Assembly: GCF_905220565.1 (NCBI RefSeq)
Contig: NC_059400.1
Span: forward strand, 823,501-887,500
Length of the DNA stretch: 64,000 bases
Origin: Melitaea cinxia
Lineage: Eukaryota; Arthropoda; Insecta; Lepidoptera; Nymphalidae
Reading direction: 5' to 3'
Below, one piece after another: positions 21,541 to 31,700 of the stretch (positions within the stretch are counted from its first letter, which is position 1; every line of letters starts with the position of its first letter). The notes beneath the pieces are model-generated. The model ran no database searches. It was not told the origin of the DNA and saw only the letters and a list, made by a program, of their open reading frames with translations. A program made the translations under genes and the position numbers.

Positions 21541-21637
21541 GTGAGAATATTTCTTTATAAATAATTAAATATACAATCTGTGAATCTTGAGCATCTATTT
21601 CATGCGGGACCAAAGATAAAAACTTGAAATAAAATTA

Positions 21638-21935
21638 ACCGACTTCAAAAAAAGGAGCAGGTTACTCAATTCGACCGTATATATATATATATATGTTCGT
21701 TTTATGTTCGGGGATAACTCCGTCGTTTATGAACCGATTTTGATAATTCTTTTTTTGTTGGAAAGAATGATGGGATGGATGATGGGATCCCAGAGAAATC
21801 GAAAAATCTGCACAACTTTTTATTGGGTGTACCGATTTTGATGATTTTTAATTTAATCGAAAGTCGATGTCTATCATGTGGTCACATTTAAATTTCGTCG
21901 AGATCAGTATACAACTTTTAGAATTATTATACAAT
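21638..21935 (+). mobile_element. Family M4 TIR element, right end missing
   Basis: Left end 'accgacttcaaaaaaaggag', then TA-rich DNA, 'ttatgaaccgattttgataa' and 'tcgaaagtcgatgtctatca'. It breaks off before the right TIR. Confidence 0.8.
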
Positions 21936-22137
21936 CACTCGCGTATACTTTGTAATAACTTATGTTATGTCCATAAATTAATGGTTCCATAATAAGGCAC
22001 TGGAATTGGGGGGGGGGATCTATTGTTTAGATTATTGTAATTCATTATTCGAATGGAATGAAGATATATGACAATAATTTTATGCTGTTTAAGTTTCATG
22101 CTTTTCACCGATTTTCTATTCTTGGAAATAATAAGTA

Positions 22138-22345
22138 GGTTTTTTTATTTATTTAATTATTTATTACTTCTTTCATAAACATAATCAAACAATTTACGTA
22201 GTAAAAAAAAGGAAACAAAAACAGCAGTACATAAATAAAATTAAAAAAAAGAGTAGTTACAATGACAGCATGTAAAGGCGGTCTTATTGCTTTAAGCGAT
22301 CTCTTCCAGACAACCTCAGGTAAAAGGAGATTATTAGTAAAAAGT
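22138..22345 (-). repeat. Family E2, LINE 3-prime tail-like repeat
   Basis: Contains 'tgtaaaggcggtcttattgc' and 'gcgatctcttccagacaacc', as in E4. The T/ATTT-rich left side is the complement of the element tail. Confidence 0.7.
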
Positions 22346-22595
22346 GCGAGATTGTGCAAAAGTAGATAAATATAAATAGAATTATAAATATAAAGTAGGT
22401 TTATTAAGAAAACATTTATTATTCAATAATTTTATTAAACTTATAACATTATTACATATTATAATGTTTTACGTTGAATTGACGATTCGGTTGGAATTCA
22501 AAATACAGGATTGTAAGAACACGCTGCCAAAAAAAATTCACAAATAGACTTAGGTAAAATTTCCAAATAACACTGTCAAAATTTCCCAAAAAGGT

Positions 22596-22922
22596 AATCT
22601 ATACAAATAAATAAAATTGGAGTGCCTGTTTGTAATATTAAAATAACCACTTTTTACTAAATACACGGTACATATACCAAAATAACGTTTTGTACAGTGT
22701 TTGTCTGTCTGTCTGTCTGTCACTCTGTCTGTTTGTTCCGGCTAATTTCTGAAACGGCTGGACCGATTTCAACGGGACTTTCACTGGCAGATAGCTGATG
22801 TAGTAAGGAGTATCTTAGGCTACTTTTATTTTAGAAGTTTATTTATTTTATAACTCTGCGAACTGAACAATAACATTTTTGTTAAATTCCACGCGAACGA
22901 AGCCGCGGGCACAGCTAGTATA
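22596..22922 (+). mobile_element. Family H7, Helitron-like element
   Basis: Full partner of H6: 'tctatacaaataaataaaat', 'gtttgtctgtctgtctgtct', 'gctggaccgatttcaacggg' and the end 'gaagccgcgggcacagctag'. It lies just 3-prime of the exon candidate on the opposite strand. Confidence 0.75.
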
Positions 22923-22988
22923 CATATATAATGATAAGAAACGTATGTCAATCGCTTAAAATGTCCCTTTCTTCACGTTTGACCGGTA

Positions 22989-23224
22989 CTAAGGAGGACG
23001 GTAATAAATGTCCTTAGTCACAGGATATATTATGTTGCGATCTCGGTTTGAAGCTGGCTCAAATCCTTTATCGCACCATTTGTAATCTTCTGGTCTTTCA
23101 GTTCTTTCGCTAATTAAGATGACTCCGACACTTGGCACTATGTGCATGCCGTCTGAAGTCTCTTCTCTAACGACGAAGAAAATTTGACACCCTTTTAGTA
23201 TCAATACGTCGAAAGTCAATGTTC
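22989..23224 (-). CDS. Candidate terminal coding exon of an unidentified host gene
   Basis: On the minus strand an open frame of about 78 codons runs from an acceptor-like site (cactaaacggttcag, with a branch-like CTAAAC) at 23225 to a TAG at about 22989. The peptide has mixed, charged composition (for example CQIFFVVREETSDG, ISERTERPEDYKW, TKDIYYRPP) with no low-complexity bias. No ATG opens it, so it would be a last exon. I do not recognise the family. No matching upstream exon was found in the window, and the polypyrimidine tract is weak. It could also be an old transposon fragment. Confidence 0.35.
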
Positions 23225-23514
23225 TCTGAACCGTTTAGTGTTTTTCAATTTTTAGATTTTAATTATTTTATTCAATTATAAGTAACATACTTTCGTAAGG
23301 ATTCTACTTCACATACACTTCTACACGTATAATCAAAATAGTGTGAAAAACACAGAAACAATATTACCTATCAGTTTGACCAATAATTCTATTCATGTAC
23401 AATTAAAAAAAAAAATACTTTTAGGATTCTTACCATTCAGGTATCAGTTGACAGTAATGTGATGTTAAACAAATTAGTAAAGTACTTACGTAAAAAAAAA
23501 AAACTTACAAATGT

Positions 23515-23660
23515 CGTCACATCACTTCAACCTATCGCAGTCCAATGCTGGCTTCCACAAGTTCGCGACAAAAATGGCGGGAACTCGTGTGTGTTACCCA
23601 TAGTCACCACGCTCGCTGGGCAGGCGTCTGTCTTGTCAATGTACAAATGTCGTACGAAAT
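23515..23660 (-). repeat. Family B2, RTE-derived short element, fragment
   Basis: The complement of the B 3-prime half: 'cacttcaacctatcgcagtc', 'cacaagttcgcgacaaaaat' and 'catagtcaccacgctcgctg'. Confidence 0.75.
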
Positions 23661-24149
23661 CATAATCGATTATTTTAAAATTGTATGAAAACAGTAGAGT
23701 AAAGAAGAAAAAACATTTTTTTTTTTAAATAATTTATACAAATTCTAAATCACGCTTACGATGTTTTTATGTTTGCGAAGTATATGTCAATACCGTTGTT
23801 TACTTGTTAGAGTAGACCGTCTCTACGTGGTTAGCCGGTTCTTATTCAGAACGGTACCTATATATATTCTTGTGGTATATCTATCTATTATCAAACATTA
23901 CATCGTCTGGGTTTAAGTTAAATTGTAATTGTATCGGATAATATCCACCAATGTAGAGGATTTGTCTACTTTTATGAAAAAATAGTTTATATATTGTATA
24001 CTAGATAGTCAACTCGATAGACGTTACCCTATCTTAGAAACTGCAAAACTTCTGAATTTTAAATAACGGTCAGGTTTTCTGAATAAATTTAATTTTCTGA
24101 CAGATTTGTTAATTTTTCATTCCATATAATTTTCAACAAAATATTAATT
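23661..24149. other. Unassigned AT-rich DNA
   Basis: Nothing recognised apart from A/T homopolymer runs. Confidence 0.5.
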
Positions 24150-24593
24150 AATAATTGTGTTTGCAGGTAAACGAAGAAAAACCGACTTCAATTATTATAT
24201 CGAAAAGTAATAAAACGTAGGTAGACAAAAAAATAGTCAAGTAAATACGCATTATCAAAGATTACTCAAAAAGTTGTAATCAGATCTCGATGAAATTTAA
24301 ATGTGACCATATCATAAACATCGGCTTTCGATTAAATTAAAAATCATCAAAATCGGTACACCCAGTAAAAAGTTATGCGGATTTTCGAGAGTTTCCCTCG
24401 ATTTCTCTGGGATCCCATCATCAGATCGTGGTTTCCTTATCATGGTACCAAACTAGAAATATCTCCTTTCCAACAAAAAAAGAATTATCAAAATCGGTTC
24501 ATAAACGACGGAGTTATCCCCGAACATACATAAAAAAAATTATATACGGTCGAATTGAGTAACCTCCTCCTTTTTTTGAAGTCGGCTAAAAAT
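24150..24593 (-). mobile_element. Family M5 TIR element, near full length
   Basis: Runs from 'taattgtgtttgcaggtaaa' and 'accgacttcaattattatat' to 'ctcctttttttgaagtcggc'. The inverted pair ACCGACTTCAA/TTGAAGTCGG lies close to both ends, and the length of about 440 bp makes this a useful reference copy. No coding capacity, so non-autonomous. Confidence 0.85.
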
Positions 24594-25540
24594 AGGATTA
24601 CATTTTGATAAGTCTTTAAAAACTAAATTTATTCATATACTAAAGTTATTTAAATTAAAATCATATGTGCCTACATAAGTTAAAAATTCCTTTAGAATTT
24701 CAGTACAACATTATACTAAGAAGACACGACAGCGATTAAAAAACAAAGAAACACAAATTAATTTTGTGAACAACAACCGCCATTTTGACCGACAGTACAA
24801 CGCCATCTAGTGTCCGATTGTTGAGTGATCGTTTAATGAATCGGACTGACAAAGTTACGATTTTGTGTATTTTGACTCTGAACGCAGCTATAAAAACATT
24901 ATTGCGTCTGATCATTCATCCAGCATACTATGTAACGGTTGAAACGTCTGTTTGATACATATCAAAGAGGCGTTTGTGAATTTTATAACCGGGTACAGTC
25001 GTAAATTGTTCTGGAACAAATGGTTTTATAGTAATGGTCTACAGGTGTATGGTTATTTCATATGTGTTAATATAATAATGGGTTTTCTGTTTAGACGAGC
25101 TAATTTGAGGATTTGCTGGAATTAGTTAGAAAATCACTTTGATTATTTAAAAATGTCCTGACGTTTTTTGGTGGGATTGCGAGTCATCTACCGATGACGC
25201 CATGTAAAACAATCCTTAAGAATAGTATTTCAATTTTGCAACAAGCTTCCATAAATATAGGGAACTAACGGCATATACCTACCTAAGTTGTTATTTCGCA
25301 ACTTTTTTTGAAGATAATATCATTATAACCTCACATTTTCCAGTTATCATTAGTGAAGGAATTTCCAATTTGGATCTCATTTGATTTTGGGATTTTAGAA
25401 TTTAGGTCTTTGACATTTTATACAAACGAAAATTTTTACTCCTCGATGCCATTTATCATGCCTTTAACATAGCTCGTAAACGTAATAAAGTAACTTAGGT
25501 TTAGTTCTTTATGCCGAAAATATTTTTTTATTCTTACGTG
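24594..25540. other. Unassigned stretch
   Basis: A GC-richer patch at 24770-24960 includes a CTCF-like site (see 24799). The rest is AT-rich non-coding DNA. Confidence 0.45.
24799..24814. promoter_or_regulatory. CTCF-like motif
   Basis: AACGCCATCTAGTGTC resembles the insect CTCF core GCGCC(A/C)(C/T)CTAGTGG. It lies outside all recognised repeats. Single-motif matches occur by chance, so this is a candidate only. Confidence 0.3.
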
Positions 25541-25547
25541 AATTAAT

Positions 25548-25760
25548 TTAGAGAAATGATTTTAAAGTAAAATTAGAATTAAGTGTGACCACATTGTCAG
25601 TGTTTTCAAGAATCATTAAAATTTTACGTTTTAAAATTGGTTTCTGTACACTGGCGTCGTCCGCCGACATTTTTTCTTCTAGTATATTAGGAAACAAAGT
25701 ATATTTTACTAAAATATTTTGCAGCTCACGTGGCTTCAAACGTATGAAATAATTTCATTG
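25548..25760 (-). other. Short open frame with a polyadenylation-like signal
   Basis: A minus-strand frame of about 68 codons (containing MSADDASVQKPILKRK) ends in TAA at 25548 and is followed within 20 bases by AATAAA. Composition is less AT-driven than the neighbourhood. No homolog recognised; probably a chance frame or relic. Confidence 0.2.
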
Positions 25761-26050
25761 CCAAATCACTTTTAGTAAAACATAAAAATGTAATAGAAGC
25801 CCAACCTCACTTTACAAAATTGGATCAAATTATATCAAACAATTTGTCTTTCAAAATCGATAGTTCAAACGTTAAGGCCGATCGCATTAATTATACACTA
25901 TTAACATAATTTGTTGCAGCGGAGTCAGTTATATATGTTACTCGACCTTGTTATAGTTTAAAAATAAACGTTTTATGACAAATTCCCGTGTAACGTGCGG
26001 GAATGCAGTTACGGTTAGGGTTGGCGACGGTACTGTTATGGGTTTATTAA
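25761..26050. other. Unassigned stretch
   Basis: Nothing recognised. Confidence 0.45.
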
Positions 26051-26052
26051 TG

Positions 26053-26224
26053 ACTAGCTGCACTACGCAGTTTTACTCACATTCATTTGAGAAAAAAATA
26101 GCCTAGAAACTTTCTCGGTAAATAGGCTATCGAACACAAAAATATTTTTTTCAATTCGAACCATTAATTCCTTGAGATTGGCACGCGTAAACAAATAAAC
26201 TTTTAAGCTTTATTATATAGAAGT
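26053..26224 (-). mobile_element. Family H8, Helitron-like element
   Basis: Starts 'gactagctgcactacgcagt' (the complement of a CTAGT-type end) and ends 'ctttattatatagaagtata'. Short internal part with 'aaatagcctagaaactttct'. Confidence 0.6.
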
Positions 26225-26479
26225 ATAGGTGACTAAAAATCTTCATTTAGTACAGATTTTTTCTCAAAACTCCAAATGAAATTTCTGAACTATCATACCA
26301 GATATTGAAAACAAAAATACATTAATATTTGTAACAGAAACTTATAATTGTACTAGTATCAAATTAATGAATAAATATGTATCAATTCATTCATTTTGAT
26401 CTAGAAGTCGAAGCTATCATGAAAAACTTATGATATTTTTATCACATGAACACAATAAACACAGTAAAACATTTAAACA

Positions 26480-26946
26480 TCTATACGTATAATAAAATGG
26501 TAGGAAAGTCAAAACTGTACATTGAATATTTTTTTTAAAGAATACTTGGGGTGTGATCTACAGTCGACACCGAAGCCAAAAATATAGTTTTTAGAATTTT
26601 TATCTGTTTGTCTGTTTGTTTGTATGTCTGTATGTATGTCCAGGATAAACTCAAAAAGTACTGCATGGATTTACTTCAAATTTGGCACGAATATTGTTAA
26701 GAAGTCGGGTCAACATATAGGCTACATATTATCACGCTATCACCTACGGGGAACGAGCAGTGAACCTTTATGTATTTCTTCAACGCATTCTGTAACAAAG
26801 TGTAATCTAACGATGCATATTTGAATGTTGTTGTTATTATGTTAATAACCATGCTATAAGCTAGCTTCACACTACAAATAAAGACATTCTGTAGTATATT
26901 TAGTAAAAGCATTGCACACGTACGAAGCCGGGGCGGGTCGCTAGTT
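26480..26946 (+). mobile_element. Family H9, Helitron-like element
   Basis: Starts 'ctatacgtataataaaatgg', has the TCTGTTTG/TATGTCTG run at 26600-26640 and ends 'cgtacgaagccggggcgggt' CGCTAGT. The 3-prime end shape matches the family but the body is distinct. Open frames inside are not protein-like. Confidence 0.65.
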
Positions 26947-27297
26947 TTAAATAAAAATAGACTAAACAAGAATAAATAACCGGGCAACCCTAATTGCAGG
27001 TAAATTAGACTTGTTACAGTTGCAAGATAATTAGCAAAGTTAATATTAGAACGTTTGACCACATATTAACACTTGGGGCTTAAGATTTGTGAAACAAAAA
27101 TATTTATTTAGTTATATTTTGTACAATATATGTGGGCTAATTACAGTCTATTGTCTAGGCTAATTACAGTATGTTGTTATTTTATGAAATACTTTTGAGA
27201 GCACTGAATTTCTTGCAAGACAAATTAAAAATGTGTTTATGTCAGACCAACATGCGACTGGAACGGTAGTGTATCAAAATTTGATTGACTATAATTT
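26947..27297. other. Unassigned AT-rich DNA
   Basis: Nothing recognised. Confidence 0.5.
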
Positions 27298-27556
27298 AGA
27301 CGACGCTTTGGCGCAATAGTTACAGCACTGTTTTGTGGCTGTTGCGCCAGCGGTTGCGGGTTCGATTTCCGCATATGACACACTGTTTTGGCCATACAAA
27401 TATTCGCCGTGGTCTGGGTGTTTGTGCAGTCGGTGGTCCCGGTTGTTATCATGTACACCTGATAGCGATCGTTACTCATAGTAAGGAATATATCCGCCAA
27501 CCTCCATTGGAGAGGCCTATACCCAGCAGTGGGATATTACAGGCTGAATCATATAA
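27298..27556 (+). mobile_element. SINE T4, internally shortened
   Basis: tRNA-like head with 'gctttggcgcaatagttaca' and B-box-like 'gcgggttcgatttccgcata', then 'tctgggtgtttgtgcagtcg', a deletion, and the tail 'ggcctatacccagcagtggg'. About 90 bases shorter than T7. Confidence 0.8.
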
Positions 27557-28610
27557 TTGTAAAACAGTTTGTTTGTAATTTTTCTAACTAACTTATTTTA
27601 ATTGTCGAGTTAGTGACTGAGTCACCTGTTTTATAGTTAAGTCAGTCATTTATATCCTACTTACTTATACTTTCACAACATTTTTTTCAATTACGTAAAT
27701 TTTAAAGTTAATTAGTAAGCTGTAATTTCAAAAAAATTTTCTTAACTTATAATTTCGGCTATGGTATGCCTACATGTACCTCTAATGCCCATAAACGAAA
27801 GCACAAATGTTTCCAAACACGTTATTAGTATGACGCCATTTTTCCTAAGTTAAGTACGTTATTTAATTTAAATGTACAAACTTCAAATGACAAACTGCTT
27901 GCTCAAGGCATTATTTTAATCATTTTTCATTCTCGAACCATCGGTAACTTGCAACGGAAATAAACTTGAAATCTCAATACTTTCGGTGACTCAACGTGGA
28001 GCGAATTTGAAACAAATATTTCTTTGTGTACTCCTTTGTGATTATTTCTGAATATTGTGGCAGGTACTGGATGCGACACGTGTATGCATTAGTTACATTC
28101 TACCACCAAGATCCACCCCACCTGTTTGAAAATTGCAACGAAATATACACCTTATTTACTATTTGATACGATTTAAATTAGATCGCATCAATATTATAAC
28201 TCCAGCTGAACTTCAGTGCTCCACAGGCTTCGAGACTTAAAAGGCGCTTTTGTATTTACGACTTTATTTCTAGGCAACAGATTTGAATTTCGTTTGATTG
28301 TGTCGACTGATTCATGGTGTATTTAAAACGCGTTACCGAGTTAGGTGTGAAACCTCTTTGTCTTTTTATATGGGTCACATCGGTGGTAGAGGATGTCTTT
28401 GTTGCTGTGACAGATTTACGGTTCTCTCCTGTTGCTGGTGGAATGTTCCAATCTGAGTATTAAGGGGAATTAAGAAATGACTGGAATGTTAGTGGCTTCG
28501 ATGATGAGTTTATTTGTGAACACATTGATATTATTAGGATAACAAATCGATTTACTTAAAAATATATTTACTGGATCTTGTTTCAGGCTTGCATTGGTGT
28601 GGAGAATAAA
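27557..28610. other. Unassigned stretch
   Basis: AT-rich with moderately GC-richer DNA at 28040-28120 and 28370-28450. No reading frame or repeat partner recognised. Confidence 0.45.
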
Positions 28611-28619
28611 TGAGAACCC

Positions 28620-28956
28620 TTTTTTTTGTTTTATACACACACGGTCGTCTGTTCCTAAGGTGCGCAACTCAATGTATTATAGGTAACAGCCGACTGTTAT
28701 TGGTAAGTGTGTTTTATGATAAATACACATAGAATATGTATTATATATATACAAAATGTATAAATCATCACCCTGATCATCATTATCATCATTTCAGCCT
28801 ATTGCAGTCCACTCCACAAGTTCGCGCCAAAAACGACGTGAACTTATATGTGTATAAATATAAATCAGCCTCAGGGCGGAATCGAAACCGTAACTCGCTT
28901 AACAGTGGAGCAGCACTTCAGCAGCAAATGCAGCACTGCAAACTGTTCGGGTAGTC
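28620..28956 (-). mobile_element. SINE A5, split by a family B fragment
   Basis: The tail part (28620-28766) has 'cacggtcgtctgttcctaag' and 'ggtaacagccgactgttatt'. The head part (28853-28956) has 'cctcagggcggaatcgaaac'. Between them lies family B DNA. Confidence 0.65.
28767..28852 (-). repeat. Family B3 fragment nested in SINE A5
   Basis: 'atcatcatttcagcctattg' and 'ccacaagttcgcgccaaaaa' are the complement of the B 3-prime end, here only about 80 bases long, consistent with a 5-prime-truncated insertion. Confidence 0.7.
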
Positions 28957-29251
28957 AAAATTTCATCATTTCATCTTAATGTGTCAATAAGTCTGAAGAA
29001 AAACGCCCTTTTCAAATTTAAATTTACATATAAATAACAATGTGTATAGTAAAAATGCTAGGGAGGATGTAACTATCAGACTCCATTTTGACAGTCATCA
29101 TACAATAATACAGGTACATAAATAGGAGTTTCACATCCAATTTGGTAACTAAGTTAATAGTAAGATTCCAAAATCATATATATTTAGATACTTTTAAATT
29201 AAAGAAATTCGAAGGAAACGTAAATATTGATTTTTTTTATATATATATAAA
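28957..29251. other. Unassigned AT-rich DNA
   Basis: Nothing recognised. Confidence 0.5.
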
Positions 29252-29585
29252 TGTGCTGTGTGGCTACGGCACCAACGAATATAAGCACTCCCTCTCTTCC
29301 CGTGGGTGTCATAAGAGGCGACTAAGGGATAACAAGGTTCCACTACCACCTTGGAACTTAAGAAGCCGACCGATGGCGGGATAACCATCTAACCGCTGGC
29401 TTTGAAACACATAGGCCGAAGACGGGCAGCAGCGTCTTAGGTGCAACTAAGCCAGCCCTGCGGTCACCAATCCGCCTGCCCACCGTGGTGACTATGGGCA
29501 ACACAGATAAGTTCGCGCATTTTTGGCGCGAACTTGTGGAGGCCTGTGTCCGGCAGTGGACTGCAATAGGCTGAATTATGATTTT
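29252..29585 (+). mobile_element. Family B4, RTE-derived short element, near full length
   Basis: Starts 'tgtgctgtgtggctacggca', then 'ctctcttcccgtgggtgtca', 'ggataacaaggttccactac', 'gacgggcagcagcgtcttag' and ends 'ggaggcctgtgtccggcagt' plus a short GAATTATGA tail. The 5-prime block resembles a LINE leader and the 3-prime block equals a LINE coding end. It appears inserted in the T-rich tail of C6. Confidence 0.85.
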
Positions 29586-29589
29586 TATA

Positions 29590-29772
29590 TAAAGGTCGGC
29601 AAAAAAGCGTACGGCTCACTTGATGGTAAGCGATTACCGTAGCTTATAGACGCTTGCAATACCAGAAGCATCGCAAGCGCGTTGCCGAATCTATCCCCGA
29701 TTCGCCCCAGGAGATCTGGTCATCTTAATCACCAACAGGAACACAACACTGCTTGAAAGCAGTATTACAAAC
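29590..29772 (-). mobile_element. Family C6 repeat
   Basis: 'aggtcggcaaaaaagcgtac', 'gtaagcgattaccgtagctt', 'caccaacaggaacacaacac' and 'tgcttgaaagcagtattaca'. Truncated before the terminal block. Confidence 0.8.
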
Positions 29773-30515
29773 ACAAACAAACGGGTAAAGCTAACACTAT
29801 ATAACCTAATTTTAATTTACTAACAGAATAATTCACTTAAAAACGTCCATCGATCGTCAACTGTCAGTACCAATTGTTATTGCGATTCAATAATTAGCCC
29901 GCAAACGCAACGCCCTGACGATTCAGGTCAAGAACGTAACATCCGCTAGACTTCACTCCTTGTAAATATTACCTAGTAATTATTACACCAAGATAGTTAC
30001 ATTTCTGTATCCTAATTCAGTTCGAATAGCATCTAATAAGCTGTTCACTGTTCATTGCGTATTCTTTATTACATCGATTTTCTACACTTGATGTAAACGA
30101 GCAATATATTTATTGCGTAATGGATTGAGAAGTAGCTGTTTTATTTATGGTAGGCGGGTTTTGCATTAGTATTAATTTTCGAACGTCCATCCGTCACAAC
30201 AGTGTTGTCATATCCGTTGTTAGTTCATGTTTCTTTTTAGTATTTAGTATGTGAGCTACATTCCTAATTATATACTAGGACATGACTACGGAAATTATAC
30301 AAATATTAACAGTATTGAAACATGCTTTTTGATAAAAATCTAAAATTATTAGACAAAAATAAATATTTACGTTTATGGGTGAAGTAAAACGAAAATTATG
30401 AGTTCAGGGTATAAAAAGCTTGGGCGGTTCGAAAAGTGAATGAGCATTACGAATATCTAGTATCTAGTAATTTAAGCATTTAGGTAATTTTAATGAAATC
30501 TATAAATAAAATAAA
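29773..30515. other. Unassigned AT-rich DNA
   Basis: Nothing recognised. Confidence 0.5.
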
Positions 30516-30517
30516 AA

Positions 30518-30742
30518 TAAAAAACGAGTGTGCTTTAGACCACACGATTGAAGGAAAACTTTTGCATAAGGCCTGCACAATAGGCCTGCACTGTGTCTTA
30601 GATATACGAAACGCAACTGGCTATGTGAGAAAGAGATGAAGAAAATATGTGTTCGCACCCGTTTATCTTGCTCCGTTCTCCTCACCCAATCACGCTTTTC
30701 GTAATGCTCTCGTCACGCAGTCAGAAGTTTTATTTCAATAAA
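30518..30742 (+). repeat. Family D6 interspersed repeat
   Basis: 'aaacgagtgtgctttagacc', 'ggcctgcactgtgtcttaga' and 'gtaatgctctcgtcacgcag'. Like D2 it contains the 'gtgtcttagatata' block, so D2, D3 and D6 form a subfamily. Confidence 0.75.
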
Positions 30743-31435
30743 CAGTTTACTCAGCCGCCCTTTGAAGATTTAAGGCCTTGTGTGGTGGCCCGAAAAACAC
30801 GAGCACAATCGCTCAGAGGAAGACAAGAAGATATATGACTGGCCTATACTAATATTACTGTTTGGTGTAACAACTACGCCAAGCGTTTTATGTATAAATT
30901 AAAAAAAAATTAAGCTCACAATTTAACGAAAAACAAAACAGTTGCTTAGAATAAAAAATTAAAATGGAACCAACTATAAAACAAGCTAATAAAAATACAC
31001 AGTTCTACAAATCGAATTAAATCTAGTTCAAAACAAAAATTAGTCAAAAAAAAACAAAAAACAAACATTAGTTTTGATACTCCCTAATTAGTGAAACCAA
31101 AATAACAAAAGCGATACATTTTCAAAGAGTGTAAATCCTATTTCGCGTAAAGAATCAGAAACATCAGATCAAAGCTTTTAACTCAAAAGCAGAGCGAGTC
31201 TAATCGCTTCTGTCCGTCTCGAATACAATCTGCGCAGGTAATATCTTTGAAATATAACTAACTAGCGTCCTGCCTCGTCTTTGCTCGGGAAGTGTATCAT
31301 AATCACAAACAACTACACTTTATAAAGAAACAAATATTATGAACCGAAGTCAGCTTTATGTACATATATGTCGGATGAGGTAGATCTCTCTCGCTGTTCG
31401 TCTCTGAGTACTCAGTCTACTGTGGGCTTTGGTGG
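30743..31435. other. Unassigned AT-rich DNA
   Basis: A-rich with scattered AAAC runs at 30900-31080. Nothing coding recognised. Confidence 0.5.
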
Positions 31436-31700
31436 TCAATGATGGCAAAAGTAAACACAATTTATGATATCGCCAAACGCGGGACAGTTATTAGTTAACG
31501 GGGCGGAGACTAACTTCTTAACATCGATGGATTCACCGTGCGGGTGCCGAGTCCATCGTGTGGCAAAGGGAGAAAAACTCAGAGCAGTTTCTAGGACTTG
31601 CAAACCTAGGTGTAGGTTTAAGGAGGCCCTCTTTGAGATGCGCATCAACGTTCATCTTCACTGCTTGAGATGTCCGCCCTGTCTAGTCAAATTATAGATC
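31436..31700. other. GC-richer island, possible gene relic
   Basis: Composition rises well above the surroundings, and frames of about 70-77 codons are open on both strands (for example LRCPPCLVKL on plus, HPHGESIDVKK on minus). Neither has a recognisable domain or splice context. It contains an imperfect hairpin around 'cgatggattc' and 'gagtccatcg'. It may be a pseudogene, an exon or a conserved non-coding element. Confidence 0.3.
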
